Positions 1 through 8,443 of a DNA stretch of 53,770 nucleotides are shown in pieces (positions within the stretch are counted from its first letter, which is position 1; every line of letters begins with the position of its first letter). Under the pieces are notes generated by a model. That model was not told the origin of the DNA. It worked only from the letters and a program-made list of their open reading frames with translations, and did no database searches. The DNA comes from a virus: the IMG/VR virus record IMGVR_UViG_3300031227_000061, positions 1 through 53,770 of that record. One strand, written 5' to 3'. The position numbers were made by a program, and so were the translations under genes.

Positions 1-799
1 CGTCATCGGTCGATACGGTTGCCGTCACGTCGTTCCCGTCCTGTAAGACCACGACGGGCTTGACCTCATGTAGGAGGAACGGCACGCCCAAAGCGGCGGT
101 CGCCGAGATGGTGCTGGAGACCTGCGGGACGGTCGGTGCCGTTGACACGCTGTGCGGCCAGAGGCTTGTCCCGGACGCGCCCAATGAACGCAGGTCGCAC
201 GCGGCAACCCATTCCAGACCCCCGCCCTGCATCGGGCGTACAAGCCGCGTGGTGCCGTCCTGCATGAGCCGCACGCCGGTCAGCCCCCCGGCGGAGAGCA
301 CCCGCGTACCGATCACGGAGTTGGAGTAGCGGAGGTCCGCCACGCCAACATTGTGGAACTTGATCTTGAATATGCAGTCAGCGGGGAGGGGCACCTGATA
401 CACCGGAGAGTACCATGTGAACATCAGGTGCCCGTTCCCCGCAATAATGTCGCTGCCCCCGGCGGGATCGGCGTAGGCCGTCGCGTCGCCAAGCGTCGAG
501 ACCGGATCCGGCACGGCGGTGGTGATGTGCTGATTCTGCAAGTCCACCCACCAAATGAACAGCATGACGAGGCCCGCGACCAGCAGATGAGCGACGTAAT
601 ACCGGAGCTCGACGGTCTGCTCGAAGATCACGACACCATCGGCGGTGATGATCTGGACTTTCCACTCGCCATTCATCAGCGGCGACAGTTCAAACGGCGA
701 GAACTCGGTGTCGATGTAGTACAGGTACTGAAACGCCGATGCCGGGGTGTCTGAAATGGTGCCGGAAGAGCCGATTGACCTCCATTCCGTAAATGCCAT
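1..799 (-). CDS. Distal tail-like structural protein (C-terminus beyond window)
   Basis: An open frame starts at ATG 799 and runs off the left edge; 266 residues are visible with no stop. It lies directly after the tape measure stop, and the ATG shares bases with that stop codon. This is the usual place of the distal tail or first tail-tip protein in siphoviruses. The visible part is beta-rich (LRYSNSVIGTRVLSAGG region) with one hydrophobic stretch near residues 70-84 (HLLVAGLVMLFIWWV). That stretch could be a membrane-spanning segment or a buried core strand. I assign the role from position only; no family motif was recognised. Confidence 0.7.
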   Translation of the reverse strand, partial: MAFTEWRSIGSSGTISDTPASAFQYLYYIDTEFSPFELSPLMNGEWKVQIITADGVVIFEQTVELRYYVAHLLVAGLVMLFIWWVDLQNQHITTAVPDPVSTLGDATAYADPAGGSDIIAGNGHLMFTWYSPVYQVPLPADCIFKIKFHNVGVADLRYSNSVIGTRVLSAGGLTGVRLMQDGTTRLVRPMQGGGLEWVAACDLRSLGASGTSLWPHSVSTAPTVPQVSSTISATAALGVPFLLHEVKPVVVLQDGNDVTATVSTDD

Positions 800-3519
800 T
801 ATCCGATTGAGACCTGCAACGAGCGGAACATATCCTGCGCTTGCAGGTACTCCATGCGCGCGGCGAATTCAGCCGACGGGTTGATGGTGACTTTGGCTTC
901 CGGCACGCCCCGGGCGGCCTTCTGATCGTCGGCTTCCTTCAGCGCATCGGCCATCGCGCGCTTCCACTCGTCATAGAAGCTGCGCTTGCCCACCTCTTCA
1001 ACCACGTCCCGCGCCTTGTCGAACGCATTGCGCACCGGGTCGTTATCGATGCCTTCTTTGCGGGCCTTGCTCCGGCGTTGATACTCCTGCTCCACGCGGG
1101 AGCTGTCTTCATCCGAGAGCCCGCTCTGGAAGGCCTTGTCGGAGAAGCCCATCTCCTTGGCGACATCCTGTCTCAGGACGTAGCCGCGAGACGCAGCCAT
1201 TGTGGCGGTCTTATTTGCCTCGCGCCCGGACTGCCACATGTCATAGGCGAGCCGAGCAAACTGGCCGCCTTCATTCGCGAGGGTACGAACGACCATGCCC
1301 GGCAGGCCCCCCTGCAGCGCGCCCAGCCCTGCCGATATTGCAGTGCCGCCAATGCGTCCAGCTTCGCGGTCGCCCTTGACGCCGCCCGTCATCCAGCCAC
1401 TGAGCGCATCACCGACAATGGGCAATGCTTTGCCGGCTATCCCGCCGAGGGCAGACCCTTCAGCCTGCATTCCCCACATGCCGAGCTTCGATGCGGCCGC
1501 GCCGAGCTTCGATGTGGCGGGAATGGCCGCGAGGACCTTGTTGCCGACTGACCCGAATGCCTGAGCGAGACGCGAACCGCCAGCCAGGACGGGCCGCACT
1601 ACCTTGTAGGCCTCGTAAGCCAGCTTGGCGACAATCCCGCCGCCCAGCACCTGCAACCACGGGCGATCTGCGACGGCGTCTTTTGCCCTGTCGGCGATGT
1701 TAGACGTGTCGAAATCGAAGCCTCCGCCGCCAATGCCCGGTGCCCCGCCCGTGCCGGAGCTGCTGCGCGGAGACTGCCCGCCACCGAAGCCACCGCCCGC
1801 GCCGCCCCCACTTCCGCCCGCGCCAGGCATCGAAATCCCAAGTAGGCCAGCGACCCCGCTGAAGAATGCTGACAACTTCGGCCAGAGGGTCTCGGCGAAC
1901 CACGTGTATATCTTCTCCAGCCAGTCGATGGCGATCGGCAGTTTGTCAAAGAACCAGTCAAGCGCCTTGCCCAACATCTCCGGTATCTGCTCAATAGCCG
2001 TAAAGACCGTTGCCTTGTTGTCGTCCCACAAGTTGAAGAGACCGGATGTGGCCGACTCAATGACGGGAATAGCCGCCCCCAGCACTTCGAGCTTCAGGCC
2101 GGTGAAGAGTGTCGAGAGCCGGTTCAGCGTGGGTTCAAGCGTTCCGAAAATGCGCTCCATCAACCGCGTGTTTTTGCCGAACTCACGGGCCAGGTCCGCC
2201 GACTGCTCCACCTGCTCCTCCGACATGTTTGCCATCCGCATGAGCGCGTCAGGATGCCCGCCAGAGAGCACGGACGCCATCGGGTGCTGCAACATCCCCG
2301 GTGCCCCGCGTAGCATCCCGGCAGCGCCCTGCATCGAGCCAACGGGATCCTCGGGGTCGTAATCCATCCCGAACGCGCCGAACTTCGCCTGCTGGAATTC
2401 CGGGCGCCCCTGCCAGGACGAAAACATGGAGCCGGTGTCGGCGTTTATCGCCTTGCCGAACAGCATGGTCGAGAGGTCGGTCCCCGGCTGCATCCCACCG
2501 ATCGCGCGCATGGCGAAAGTAGCCGATGACGCCTCCCGGCCGGTGCGCGTCAGGTCCTGAAGGACGGTCACGACGCCGGACAACGCCTTCTCTGCGGCTT
2601 CGGCCACGGCCCCGACGGTCTCCGAGATTGCGCTTGCGAGGCCCGTCCCGATGGTGGCAATGGCCCCGATGAACAGCCCGAGGATGGCCCCGCCGATGAG
2701 CCCAGCGCCCAAAGCGCCGGCCATCGACAGCGCGCCCGTCAGGAGTTGCGAGACGGCCTGCCCCATGGACGTGAGCACCTGCCCGCCGGTACGGAGTGCG
2801 CCGGTGAACAGCCCCGCGACGGCATCACCCATCCGTGCCAGGCCAGTGCCCGACGCTCCTGCGGCCATTTCGAGTGCCGAGGCGATGGTGCGGGTGGCGA
2901 ACCCTGCGATGCTTTGCGCCGTGCGCGTTGTGGCAGCCACGCCGGCGCCCACGAGCGCCCCGCCAGACGCGAACATGCCTGCTATGTCGTTGCCACGGCC
3001 ACGGCCCCGAGAGCCGCTTGCACCAGCGCCCGAGCCCGTATCGCCTTCGCCGCCTTCGCCGGAAGCACGTTCTGCGTCGCGTTGCGTCCGGAATGCGTCT
3101 ACGTCGGAGCGTTGAAATTGCCACCGGCCCTCTGCCCGGTTCGCCCGTACGTTGCCCTCTCGCGCATGGTGCGCCACCTGCTGAGGAGCTATCTGTAATA
3201 TGTCGGATGCCTGACGGCTTGTGAGCGTGTCGCCGGGATCGCCGCCGGATGAGAACGCGCCGCCCTGCCCGCCCTGCGTTTCTGGCGCAGCCCAGTCCGC
3301 CGCCATTTCGTCAGCCAGCGCCTGCGCCTGCTGTTCGAGGCTTTCCCGTTCCTGCGTGCGGATGAATGAGCCCGCCCGCCGGAGCGATCCTGTCGGACCA
3401 ACCTCTTCGCGCGCCGTCCGCCATCCGCCCGTTGCGGTCCACCGGTAACGGCCGCCAGTGCGTTGGGCAACGGCATTACGGGCTACGCGCATCTGTTCCT
3501 GCGGGTCATTCATGCTCAC
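799..3519 (-). CDS. Tape measure protein with N-terminal excisionase-like HTH
   Basis: This 906-residue protein should set tail length and pass through the tail during DNA ejection. Residues 98-147 read as a MerR/excisionase-type helix-turn-helix (LTSRQASDILQIAPQQV, then GRWQFQRSDVDAF), which is unexpected here. A Gly/Ser-rich linker (150-175) follows, then a long Ala/Gly-rich hydrophobic region (about 180-310) with GAILGLFIGAIATIG and neighbouring segments typical of tape measures. Amphipathic helices follow, then a Gly-rich linker near 570-600 and a second hydrophobic region. The start is GTG 3519, preceded at good distance by GGGAGGA; ATG 3513 is the alternative. It follows the chaperone pair and precedes the distal tail gene. 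At roughly 0.15 nm per residue the tail would be about 135 nm. Confidence 0.9.
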   Translation of the reverse strand: MSMNDPQEQMRVARNAVAQRTGGRYRWTATGGWRTAREEVGPTGSLRRAGSFIRTQERESLEQQAQALADEMAADWAAPETQGGQGGAFSSGGDPGDTLTSRQASDILQIAPQQVAHHAREGNVRANRAEGRWQFQRSDVDAFRTQRDAERASGEGGEGDTGSGAGASGSRGRGRGNDIAGMFASGGALVGAGVAATTRTAQSIAGFATRTIASALEMAAGASGTGLARMGDAVAGLFTGALRTGGQVLTSMGQAVSQLLTGALSMAGALGAGLIGGAILGLFIGAIATIGTGLASAISETVGAVAEAAEKALSGVVTVLQDLTRTGREASSATFAMRAIGGMQPGTDLSTMLFGKAINADTGSMFSSWQGRPEFQQAKFGAFGMDYDPEDPVGSMQGAAGMLRGAPGMLQHPMASVLSGGHPDALMRMANMSEEQVEQSADLAREFGKNTRLMERIFGTLEPTLNRLSTLFTGLKLEVLGAAIPVIESATSGLFNLWDDNKATVFTAIEQIPEMLGKALDWFFDKLPIAIDWLEKIYTWFAETLWPKLSAFFSGVAGLLGISMPGAGGSGGGAGGGFGGGQSPRSSSGTGGAPGIGGGGFDFDTSNIADRAKDAVADRPWLQVLGGGIVAKLAYEAYKVVRPVLAGGSRLAQAFGSVGNKVLAAIPATSKLGAAASKLGMWGMQAEGSALGGIAGKALPIVGDALSGWMTGGVKGDREAGRIGGTAISAGLGALQGGLPGMVVRTLANEGGQFARLAYDMWQSGREANKTATMAASRGYVLRQDVAKEMGFSDKAFQSGLSDEDSSRVEQEYQRRSKARKEGIDNDPVRNAFDKARDVVEEVGKRSFYDEWKRAMADALKEADDQKAARGVPEAKVTINPSAEFAARMEYLQAQDMFRSLQVSIG

Positions 3520-3525
3520 GGGTGG

Positions 3526-3777
3526 CTATCCTCCCAGCAGCGGGCAACCGCCGCCGTTCTTTGCGGATTCGTACAGCGCGTAGTGCTCGGACATGGTGAA
3601 CGCGGGGGCCAGAATGCACGCGGCATCCCACATCCGGGAAGTCGTGACGCGCCTCCCGAACTCCCACGGCGGGACGCCGGTATCCCGAAGTATCAGGTAG
3701 GCAAGCAGAAGCTCCCGCGCGGAGGCGGGAGCAGTATCAGAGGGCAGATCGACGCCGGCGGCTATGCTGTCGGCTGC
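3526..3777 (-). CDS. Frameshift extension of the tail assembly chaperone (GT-like)
   Basis: This is an open -1 frame of about 82 residues after the end of the 143-residue chaperone, ending just before the tape measure. It looks protein-like (ARELLLAYLILRD, VTTSRMWDAACILAPAF). Near the end of the upstream gene it has no ATG, GTG or TTG with a ribosome site, and the frame stays open back to a TGA near 3950. It is most easily explained as the T part of a lambda G/GT-type product made by -1 ribosomal frameshifting, giving a fusion of about 220 residues. No canonical X XXY YYZ heptamer was found in the overlap, so the slip site is open. The start given here is nominal. Confidence 0.6.
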   Translation of the reverse strand, partial: AADSIAAGVDLPSDTAPASARELLLAYLILRDTGVPPWEFGRRVTTSRMWDAACILAPAFTMSEHYALYESAKNGGGCPLLGG

Positions 3778-4193
3778 CCTGCGGAGAAATCTGCTTCGTC
3801 GAAGCTCAGGGACGTCTCTTTGCCGATGGCGCGGGTCAGTTGCGCCTTGACGTGATTCGGGAGCCGCACGGCGTTCTCGGGCGTGCATTCGGTGTCGCCG
3901 AAGCCATCCCACGCCACGAGGCCAGCAGAAACGACCATATCGTACATCTCACGCTCCGACTTGAGCGCAGCCTGCCCGAGGGCGTTCATTTGGCTGAATT
4001 CGTCGTCAGACAGGTCGTTCTCGGTGTCTACGCGCCGGGCCAGGGCGGTCTGCGCACGGCGCTTCGCGACGACCTGCTCCCCGATGCCCCGCGCCTGCTC
4101 CTGCTCTTCATCCGTCAACTCGCGGAAGCAGAACGACACGTCCTCGATGGTGATCTCGTCGGCGTAGTACCCCTCGTCGCCTTGCAGCCTCAT
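3762..4193 (-). CDS. Tail assembly chaperone (G-like)
   Basis: A 143-residue acidic, helical protein directly upstream of the tape measure block, in the position of the lambda G or gp13-type tail assembly chaperone that coats the tape measure before tube assembly. The N-terminus carries a short beta-like segment (DEITIEDVSFCFRELTDEE), followed by charged helices. The downstream -1 frame remains open and appears to be the frameshift extension. ATG 4193 overlaps the stop of the preceding gene (ATGA). A repeated CCGGAGAGAG element lies upstream. The role is inferred from gene order and architecture, not from sequence identity. Confidence 0.65.
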   Translation of the reverse strand: MRLQGDEGYYADEITIEDVSFCFRELTDEEQEQARGIGEQVVAKRRAQTALARRVDTENDLSDDEFSQMNALGQAALKSEREMYDMVVSAGLVAWDGFGDTECTPENAVRLPNHVKAQLTRAIGKETSLSFDEADFSAGQPTA

Positions 4194-4627
4194 TCGGGTT
4201 CACTCTCGCTCTCTCCGGTGGTTTGGCGCAGTTCGCAGCACGACGGTTGCGGCGCGGGCGCGTAATGCACATGCTCTTTGCAGTCGAAGCAGTTCGGGTA
4301 GATGTCGCCCGACGCCCCGACGTAGTACGTCGCAGTGTACTCGCTGCCTATAGGCCCGAGGTCCTCAAATCCAGAGACGATGCGACGCTCGTGCTTGACG
4401 ATGACCGGCTCTTCGACGGTCAACCGCATGTAGCATGAAAGAGACAAGTGCGCGTGGCCGGGCGGGTACTCAATGTCATAGAAGCGCACCCAGCGCCCCT
4501 CGGTAGGCGGGTGCAGTTCACACCGCAATTCCAGTGTGTCCCGCGGCGTGCAGAAGTCGCCGATATGGACGTAGACCTTCTTCGTGCAGCCGGGCTCGGC
4601 ACACTCATGGATGTAGCAGTCACACAT
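4190..4627 (-). CDS. Cys-rich hypothetical protein
   Basis: I do not recognise this 145-residue protein. The N-terminus is dense in cysteine (MCDCYIHECAEPGC, then CTPRD and CELHPP), and further cysteines occur late (CFDCKEHVHY, PSCCELRQ), suggesting one or two zinc sites. Beta-rich segments lie between. The C-terminus ends TTGESESEPE, because the gene's last codons carry the ribosome-site repeat that serves the next gene. It overlaps both neighbours by 4-8 bases and lies between a DUF3310 gene and the tail chaperone, so it is probably co-expressed with the tail genes. Confidence 0.75.
   Translation of the reverse strand: MCDCYIHECAEPGCTKKVYVHIGDFCTPRDTLELRCELHPPTEGRWVRFYDIEYPPGHAHLSLSCYMRLTVEEPVIVKHERRIVSGFEDLGPIGSEYTATYYVGASGDIYPNCFDCKEHVHYAPAPQPSCCELRQTTGESESEPE
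4204..4224 (-). promoter_or_regulatory. Start-associated repeat, copy 1 (ribosome-site module)
   Basis: On the minus strand this reads AAACCACCGGAGAGAGCGAG. It is identical over 21 bp to the copy at 4634-4654. It holds a Shine-Dalgarno-like GGAGAGAG upstream of the ATG at 4193 while also encoding the TTGESE tail of the upstream protein. Confidence 0.6.
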
Positions 4628-4868
4628 CGGGTGTCTCGCTCTCTCCGGTGGTTTCGAGTTGTGAGATCAACCGCCGCAGATACCAGACTGCCTTCTGCAG
4701 GTCCAGCACGCCGCCTTTGAGCTTGTAGCGGGCGATGTACTGCACCGCGGAGCCCTCGTGGAACCCCATGCCCTGCGCCTCGATGAAGTCAATGGGCTCG
4801 ATGGTCCCCTGCGTGTAGTGCGGCGGATGGTCGATCATGTCGGGCTCTTCAGGTGCTTCGCTCGCCAT
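4620..4868 (-). CDS. DUF3310 family protein
   Basis: This 82-residue protein matches the DUF3310 pattern common in phages: a D.IDHPPHYTQG start, an IEPIDFIEAQ segment, a GSAVQYIARYKLKGG centre, and a DLQKAVWYLRRLIS end. The family is sometimes annotated as nucleotide kinase-like but has no proven activity, and this protein has no P-loop. It is unusual to find it between tail genes; it normally travels with nucleotide metabolism genes. A promoter-like element lies upstream at 4943-4980. The ATG has GGAGAGAG about nine bases upstream within the repeated start-associated motif. Confidence 0.85.
   Translation of the reverse strand: MASEAPEEPDMIDHPPHYTQGTIEPIDFIEAQGMGFHEGSAVQYIARYKLKGGVLDLQKAVWYLRRLISQLETTGESETPDV
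4634..4654 (-). promoter_or_regulatory. Start-associated repeat, copy 2
   Basis: An identical 21-bp copy of the element at 4204-4224, placed before ATG 4627. It encodes the TTGESE residues near the end of the DUF3310 protein. Confidence 0.6.
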
Positions 4869-4873
4869 CGCTT

Positions 4874-4888
4874 CTCTCTCCGGTGTTG
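4874..4888 (-). promoter_or_regulatory. Start-associated repeat, copy 3
   Basis: Minus-strand CAACACCGGAGAGAG before ATG 4868, at normal Shine-Dalgarno spacing. It matches the core of copies 1 and 2 except for one changed position before the CACCGG core. Confidence 0.55.
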
Positions 4889-4942
4889 GGAATATGCGAC
4901 AGGTGATTCATTTTCCACGCCAGGGCCATATTTCGTGAACAC

Positions 4943-4980
4943 AGAATATCGCACTGGCGGAGACGCAGCTACCGACCTAC
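4943..4980 (-). promoter_or_regulatory. Promoter-like element A (GGTAGC-N17-GATATTCT)
   Basis: The minus strand reads GTAGGTCGGTAGC, then 17 bases, then GATATTCT. The same upstream box at the same distance from a GnTAnnnT box occurs at 19016, 30618 and 40011. It lies upstream of the DUF3310 gene and would drive the tail chaperone and tape measure genes. The stop codon of the metallophosphoesterase gene (TAG) falls inside its upstream box. Confidence 0.6.
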
Positions 4981-6377
4981 GTGGTGGGCAGGTCGAGCCG
5001 CACGGTCTTTTTGCGCTCGGGCGGGTAGAATGCGTGTGGGATAGGTCGCAACTCATGGATAGTGCCATCGTCGGCGACGTCCATCTCAACCATCCACGCG
5101 GCGACCCCTGCCGATAGCCTCTTCCGACGCATGAATGGCGTCTGCCAGCATAAGGTGCCGGGACAGATCACATGAATGTTGCGAGGCGTGAAGTAGTTGC
5201 TTTTGTGGTAGTGGCCGATGAGCGCGAGATGTGGCTTCGTGCCACCTTCGAGGCTCTCAGCCCACTTCTGAACCTGGTACGACACGGCATAGCTGCTGCC
5301 ACCGTCGGGGTGCAGGAGGGAAATCTTCGTGCGGTACTCCGGCCCAACCCAGACGTTCTCCTCGTCGGCGCCGAGGTACACCATATCTTCGCGGCCAGGC
5401 ACCCAGAGCCGTTCCTCGCCGACCGGCCCCAGAGACGGGTACACAAAGCCGCGCGTCACCGCGTCGCCCATCGAGAACCCAGTTCTTGCGAAGCACCATC
5501 CCGCGTGCGACTTGCTGCTCTCGATGAAGTACGTCTTCATTCCCTCGCGGCGGGGGTATTCGTCGATGATGTACTTCGCGCATTCCCACTGCAACTGCAA
5601 TCCCGGCTGCACTTCGAGGTCGTGGCCGGGATACCCCTTGTTGCCGGGGCCGTCACTCAGGTCCCCCGAATGGAGAACAGCCGTGACGCCTTTCTCCAGG
5701 AACCAGTCGTACGTCCACTCAAGTTCTGCCCGTGCGCAGCTCAGGTTCTCCAGGTGCGTGTCGGAGATGGCCCCGAACCGGACGGTGCTCAGATTGTGGC
5801 CGGGCAGATCGTAGTCGCTGATCACGGCCGTCGCAGTCGTGAGAATTGACGCGGATGCGTTGTCGCCGCCTTTGTCAACGTGGACAACAAAGCCGGCCTC
5901 TTTGATCTGCTCCAGCGACTTGCGGATGGTCGCGACAGAGCGGTCAAAGCGGGTACTCAGTTGCTCGAGCGTGTAGTGTCTGTTCCGTTGCTTCAGCAGC
6001 CGGTGCAGCGGCCCGGCCAGAGACCCTTCCAGCCCCGTCTCCGGATCCGGCTTTTCCGGCTTCGTGCGCCGCGTGTTGATCGACATATCGAATGCCGGAA
6101 CGTCCTCCTCCAACAGCTTGTAACACGCGGCCTTACCTTTGATGCCCCGTTGCGTCCAGTATGTGTTGAGGTTGCCGCCAACGCCCTGGTAGCCGATGTG
6201 CGCAGCCATCTCGGGCCACGTCCCACAGTAGATGCGGAACGCGGCCAACTCTATGTCCGTCAGGCCGTAGATGCCTTCCATCTTGGCCCCGGCGAGATTC
6301 TTCAGCTTCCGGCCAAGCACATTCTTACATCGCTTCTTCAGGGCTACGTCTGCCTCTCCGGTGTTTTTGGCAGCCAT
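4977..6377 (-). CDS. Metallophosphoesterase with N-terminal HTH domains
   Basis: This 466-residue protein has two helix-turn-helix-like stretches (about 40-90 and a winged-helix-like 125-165, YTLEQLSTRFDRSVATIRK). A calcineurin-type phosphoesterase domain follows: DTH (206-208), GDLSD (238-242) and the C-terminal GHYHK (388-392). The usual GNH[D/E] motif III is replaced by ESSKSH near 286-291, losing the asparagine that helps bridge the metals, so activity is uncertain. A DNA-binding module fused to a phosphoesterase suggests a nuclease or a DNA-repair role, but it sits between tail tube and tape measure genes. The start has a strong site (GGGAGGAGGGACCT then ATG). Confidence 0.8.
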   Translation of the reverse strand: MAAKNTGEADVALKKRCKNVLGRKLKNLAGAKMEGIYGLTDIELAAFRIYCGTWPEMAAHIGYQGVGGNLNTYWTQRGIKGKAACYKLLEEDVPAFDMSINTRRTKPEKPDPETGLEGSLAGPLHRLLKQRNRHYTLEQLSTRFDRSVATIRKSLEQIKEAGFVVHVDKGGDNASASILTTATAVISDYDLPGHNLSTVRFGAISDTHLENLSCARAELEWTYDWFLEKGVTAVLHSGDLSDGPGNKGYPGHDLEVQPGLQLQWECAKYIIDEYPRREGMKTYFIESSKSHAGWCFARTGFSMGDAVTRGFVYPSLGPVGEERLWVPGREDMVYLGADEENVWVGPEYRTKISLLHPDGGSSYAVSYQVQKWAESLEGGTKPHLALIGHYHKSNYFTPRNIHVICPGTLCWQTPFMRRKRLSAGVAAWMVEMDVADDGTIHELRPIPHAFYPPERKKTVRLDLPTT

Positions 6378-6393
6378 AGGTCCCTCCTCCCTA

Positions 6394-7365
6394 TCAGGTA
6401 GTGAGCCCGTACGTCGGCGTGAAGCCGTAAGAGGCCGTATCCACGGACCACGACAGAATGCCGTTGGCGTCCACGGCGGGCCGCTGGTACGAATTCAGGA
6501 ACGAATAGTCAATAACCACCTGGTAATACCGGCGCCCAGAGCCGGAGCCAGCCTGCTCCCAGCGGAGCGTCAACTCGCCCCAAGTGTCGGTGTCAGAGAA
6601 TGCGTCGGGGAGTTCATCGTGCAACTGCACGGACAGCCGCAGGTTCTCCATGGTCGGCATCAAACGGTACGCCGTCCGGCTGATGGCGAGTTCGGAGCCG
6701 AGTGCGCCGAACATCTGCCGATGGCCTTGACGCTGCACGCCGTTGTCGCCAGACAGGTTCACGCCCGAGATGATGGGCTGATAGTCCGTGCTGCCGATGG
6801 TGAACGACTGGTATGCCCAGATCAGCACGTCGCCATCGGGGGCCGTGACGCCGCTTTGAGGCGACGTCTGTGGAATGTCAACCATGGGGATGATACCGAG
6901 GTCGTACCCGAGCGGCTGCCCCTCCTGCGAGCGGATGCTCCAGGTGTTGATGACACAGTCGAGGTACTGGGTCGCGATCCCGTCGCCGAAGACGTCGTCG
7001 GTCCCGTCCTCGATGACGATCTGCTGCAGGCCCTTGTTGAGGCCCGCATCGTCGGGGTCTGAGCGGTCGCGGAGACAATGCGTCAGAATGGTGCCGTCCG
7101 CGATGAGCCCACGAATGGACAGGTCCAATTCTTTGCGCCCCGGCACTTCGTCGAGCGCCTTTGACGCCCCGATGCCAAGCACCGGCGTGAAGTTATGCGT
7201 GACGTTCGAGCCCGGCAGACTACACGGGCCGAGGACGTTGCTGAGACCGGTTTGCAGGGATGGGGCGGTAGTGGCGCTAGGAGAGACCAGTGTTGCGGCC
7301 TGCGTCTTCCAGACGACATACCCCTGATGCCCCGCCCGATATTCCGCTGTGCTGAAGAGCGACAT
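6394..7365 (-). CDS. Major tail tube protein
   Basis: This 323-residue protein has the composition and position of a tail tube subunit. It follows the neck genes and precedes the chaperone and tape measure, and is a single beta-rich domain with phrases such as ELDLSIRGLIADGT, LRLSVQLHDELP and YYQVVIDYSFLNSY. It resembles the group of tube proteins of about 300 residues found in siphoviruses of actinobacteria and Thermus-like hosts. No adjacent sheath gene is present, which argues against a contractile tail. The ribosome site is GAGAGGTGA, the same octamer-like site used by the next gene upstream, and a terminator hairpin sits between the two genes. Confidence 0.7.
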   Translation of the reverse strand: MSLFSTAEYRAGHQGYVVWKTQAATLVSPSATTAPSLQTGLSNVLGPCSLPGSNVTHNFTPVLGIGASKALDEVPGRKELDLSIRGLIADGTILTHCLRDRSDPDDAGLNKGLQQIVIEDGTDDVFGDGIATQYLDCVINTWSIRSQEGQPLGYDLGIIPMVDIPQTSPQSGVTAPDGDVLIWAYQSFTIGSTDYQPIISGVNLSGDNGVQRQGHRQMFGALGSELAISRTAYRLMPTMENLRLSVQLHDELPDAFSDTDTWGELTLRWEQAGSGSGRRYYQVVIDYSFLNSYQRPAVDANGILSWSVDTASYGFTPTYGLTT

Positions 7366-7380
7366 AGGTCACCTCTCACG

Positions 7381-7407
7381 AAAAAAGCCCCGCCCAATGG
7401 GCGAGGC
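7381..7407 (-). terminator. Rho-independent terminator
   Basis: On the minus strand a 9-bp stem (GCCTCGCCC / GGGCGGGGC) with loop ATT is followed directly by six T. It follows the structural gene ending at 7453 and lies before the tail tube ribosome site, so the tube gene would need read-through or its own promoter. Confidence 0.85.
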
Positions 7408-7452
7408 TCAGAATGGTCGCAGGTTGTACGTGCGGGTACGGCGGGCGAGAGC

Positions 7453-8412
7453 TTAGAGCGCGAGACGCCGGTCGGGCGCCGGATAGAATGCGATGGCGTC
7501 AGCCGCCGTGCCGCCGCTTGACGTGGCCGATACCCCGCCGATGAAGCAGGGGTACACGAATGCGTCGGTGGAATACGTGTGGAGCAGGTTCGTGGTCACG
7601 GTGATCGACGTGTTCTCGTCGACGGAGGCGACGACGCCGTATTCCTGCTGCGCCCACGCCTCGGTGGGTGCGGAGCCGGTCCACTCAGTGATGAGCACCG
7701 TCTGGCCCTCGCTGAACTGAGCCGTGGCAGACATAAGGATGATCTTCTGTGCGGCAGCCGCCTCGGACGTCACAGCCTCCGCGCCGAACACATACGTGTC
7801 GCCGACGGCCCCGGTGGTGCCAGAGCCGACGACAACCTGCTCCACGGCCTCGTTCGCCTCGCTGGTGACCTTGAACGTGCCGGTGACGGTCCAGTTGTCG
7901 GTGCCGATCTTGGTCACGCGGCCGAGAACGGGTGACGCCGAAGCCGCGGCGGTGTCGATGTCCGCTGCCGCCACCATGCTGCCGCCGAGAATGAACGTCC
8001 CGAGGCAACGCCCGGGGGCCGATGCTCCTGCATCAGATCGCGCGTGCTTGTTCACCGTCGCCAGCGCGTAGCCCGCCGACGTCAGAATGGCCGCAGTGCT
8101 TTCGTCCACGCGGAGCATCAAGTCCGCGAAGAAGTCGGGGATGGTGGTGTCTTCGCCCGCCATGTACGTGCCGAGGTCGGACAGCCACGCATCCATTTCT
8201 GCGAGGTCCCCGAGGTCTGGCACGAGCAGGACGGCGTCGAGCGCCGTGGCGTTCGCGTTGCATACACAGTTCTCGTAGGTCTCGTCGCCGGTCGCGTCAG
8301 CGCGTGTCCAGATGTCAGTGCCGCCGGTCATTGCATAGCCGCTTGCCTGCACCTGGTAGGCGAACCGATCCATTGCGCTGAGTACGGCTTTCTGTACAGT
8401 CGAAAATGCCAT
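7453..8412 (-). CDS. Virion structural protein, probably tail or neck
   Basis: This 319-residue protein lies between the probable tail terminator and the tail tube gene. The first 140 residues are mostly helical. The rest is beta-rich with two repeating patterns (VLGRVTKIGTDNWTVTGTF and EYGVVASVDENTSITVTT), which look like small barrel or Ig-like decorations. I cannot assign a family. The start ATG 8412 was chosen over GTG 8421 because GAGAGGTGA is correctly placed only for the former. A strong terminator follows it. Confidence 0.75.
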   Translation of the reverse strand: MAFSTVQKAVLSAMDRFAYQVQASGYAMTGGTDIWTRADATGDETYENCVCNANATALDAVLLVPDLGDLAEMDAWLSDLGTYMAGEDTTIPDFFADLMLRVDESTAAILTSAGYALATVNKHARSDAGASAPGRCLGTFILGGSMVAAADIDTAAASASPVLGRVTKIGTDNWTVTGTFKVTSEANEAVEQVVVGSGTTGAVGDTYVFGAEAVTSEAAAAQKIILMSATAQFSEGQTVLITEWTGSAPTEAWAQQEYGVVASVDENTSITVTTNLLHTYSTDAFVYPCFIGGVSATSSGGTAADAIAFYPAPDRRLAL

Positions 8413-8443
8413 TTGTGTCACCTCTCAGCCCGCAGGCGGCGGG

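Noticed and set aside
3526-3912. Treating the second chaperone frame as an independent gene from ATG 3912
   Set aside because: The first 45 residues from that ATG are an Arg-rich out-of-frame copy of the upstream gene and lack a ribosome site; a frameshift extension explains the data better.
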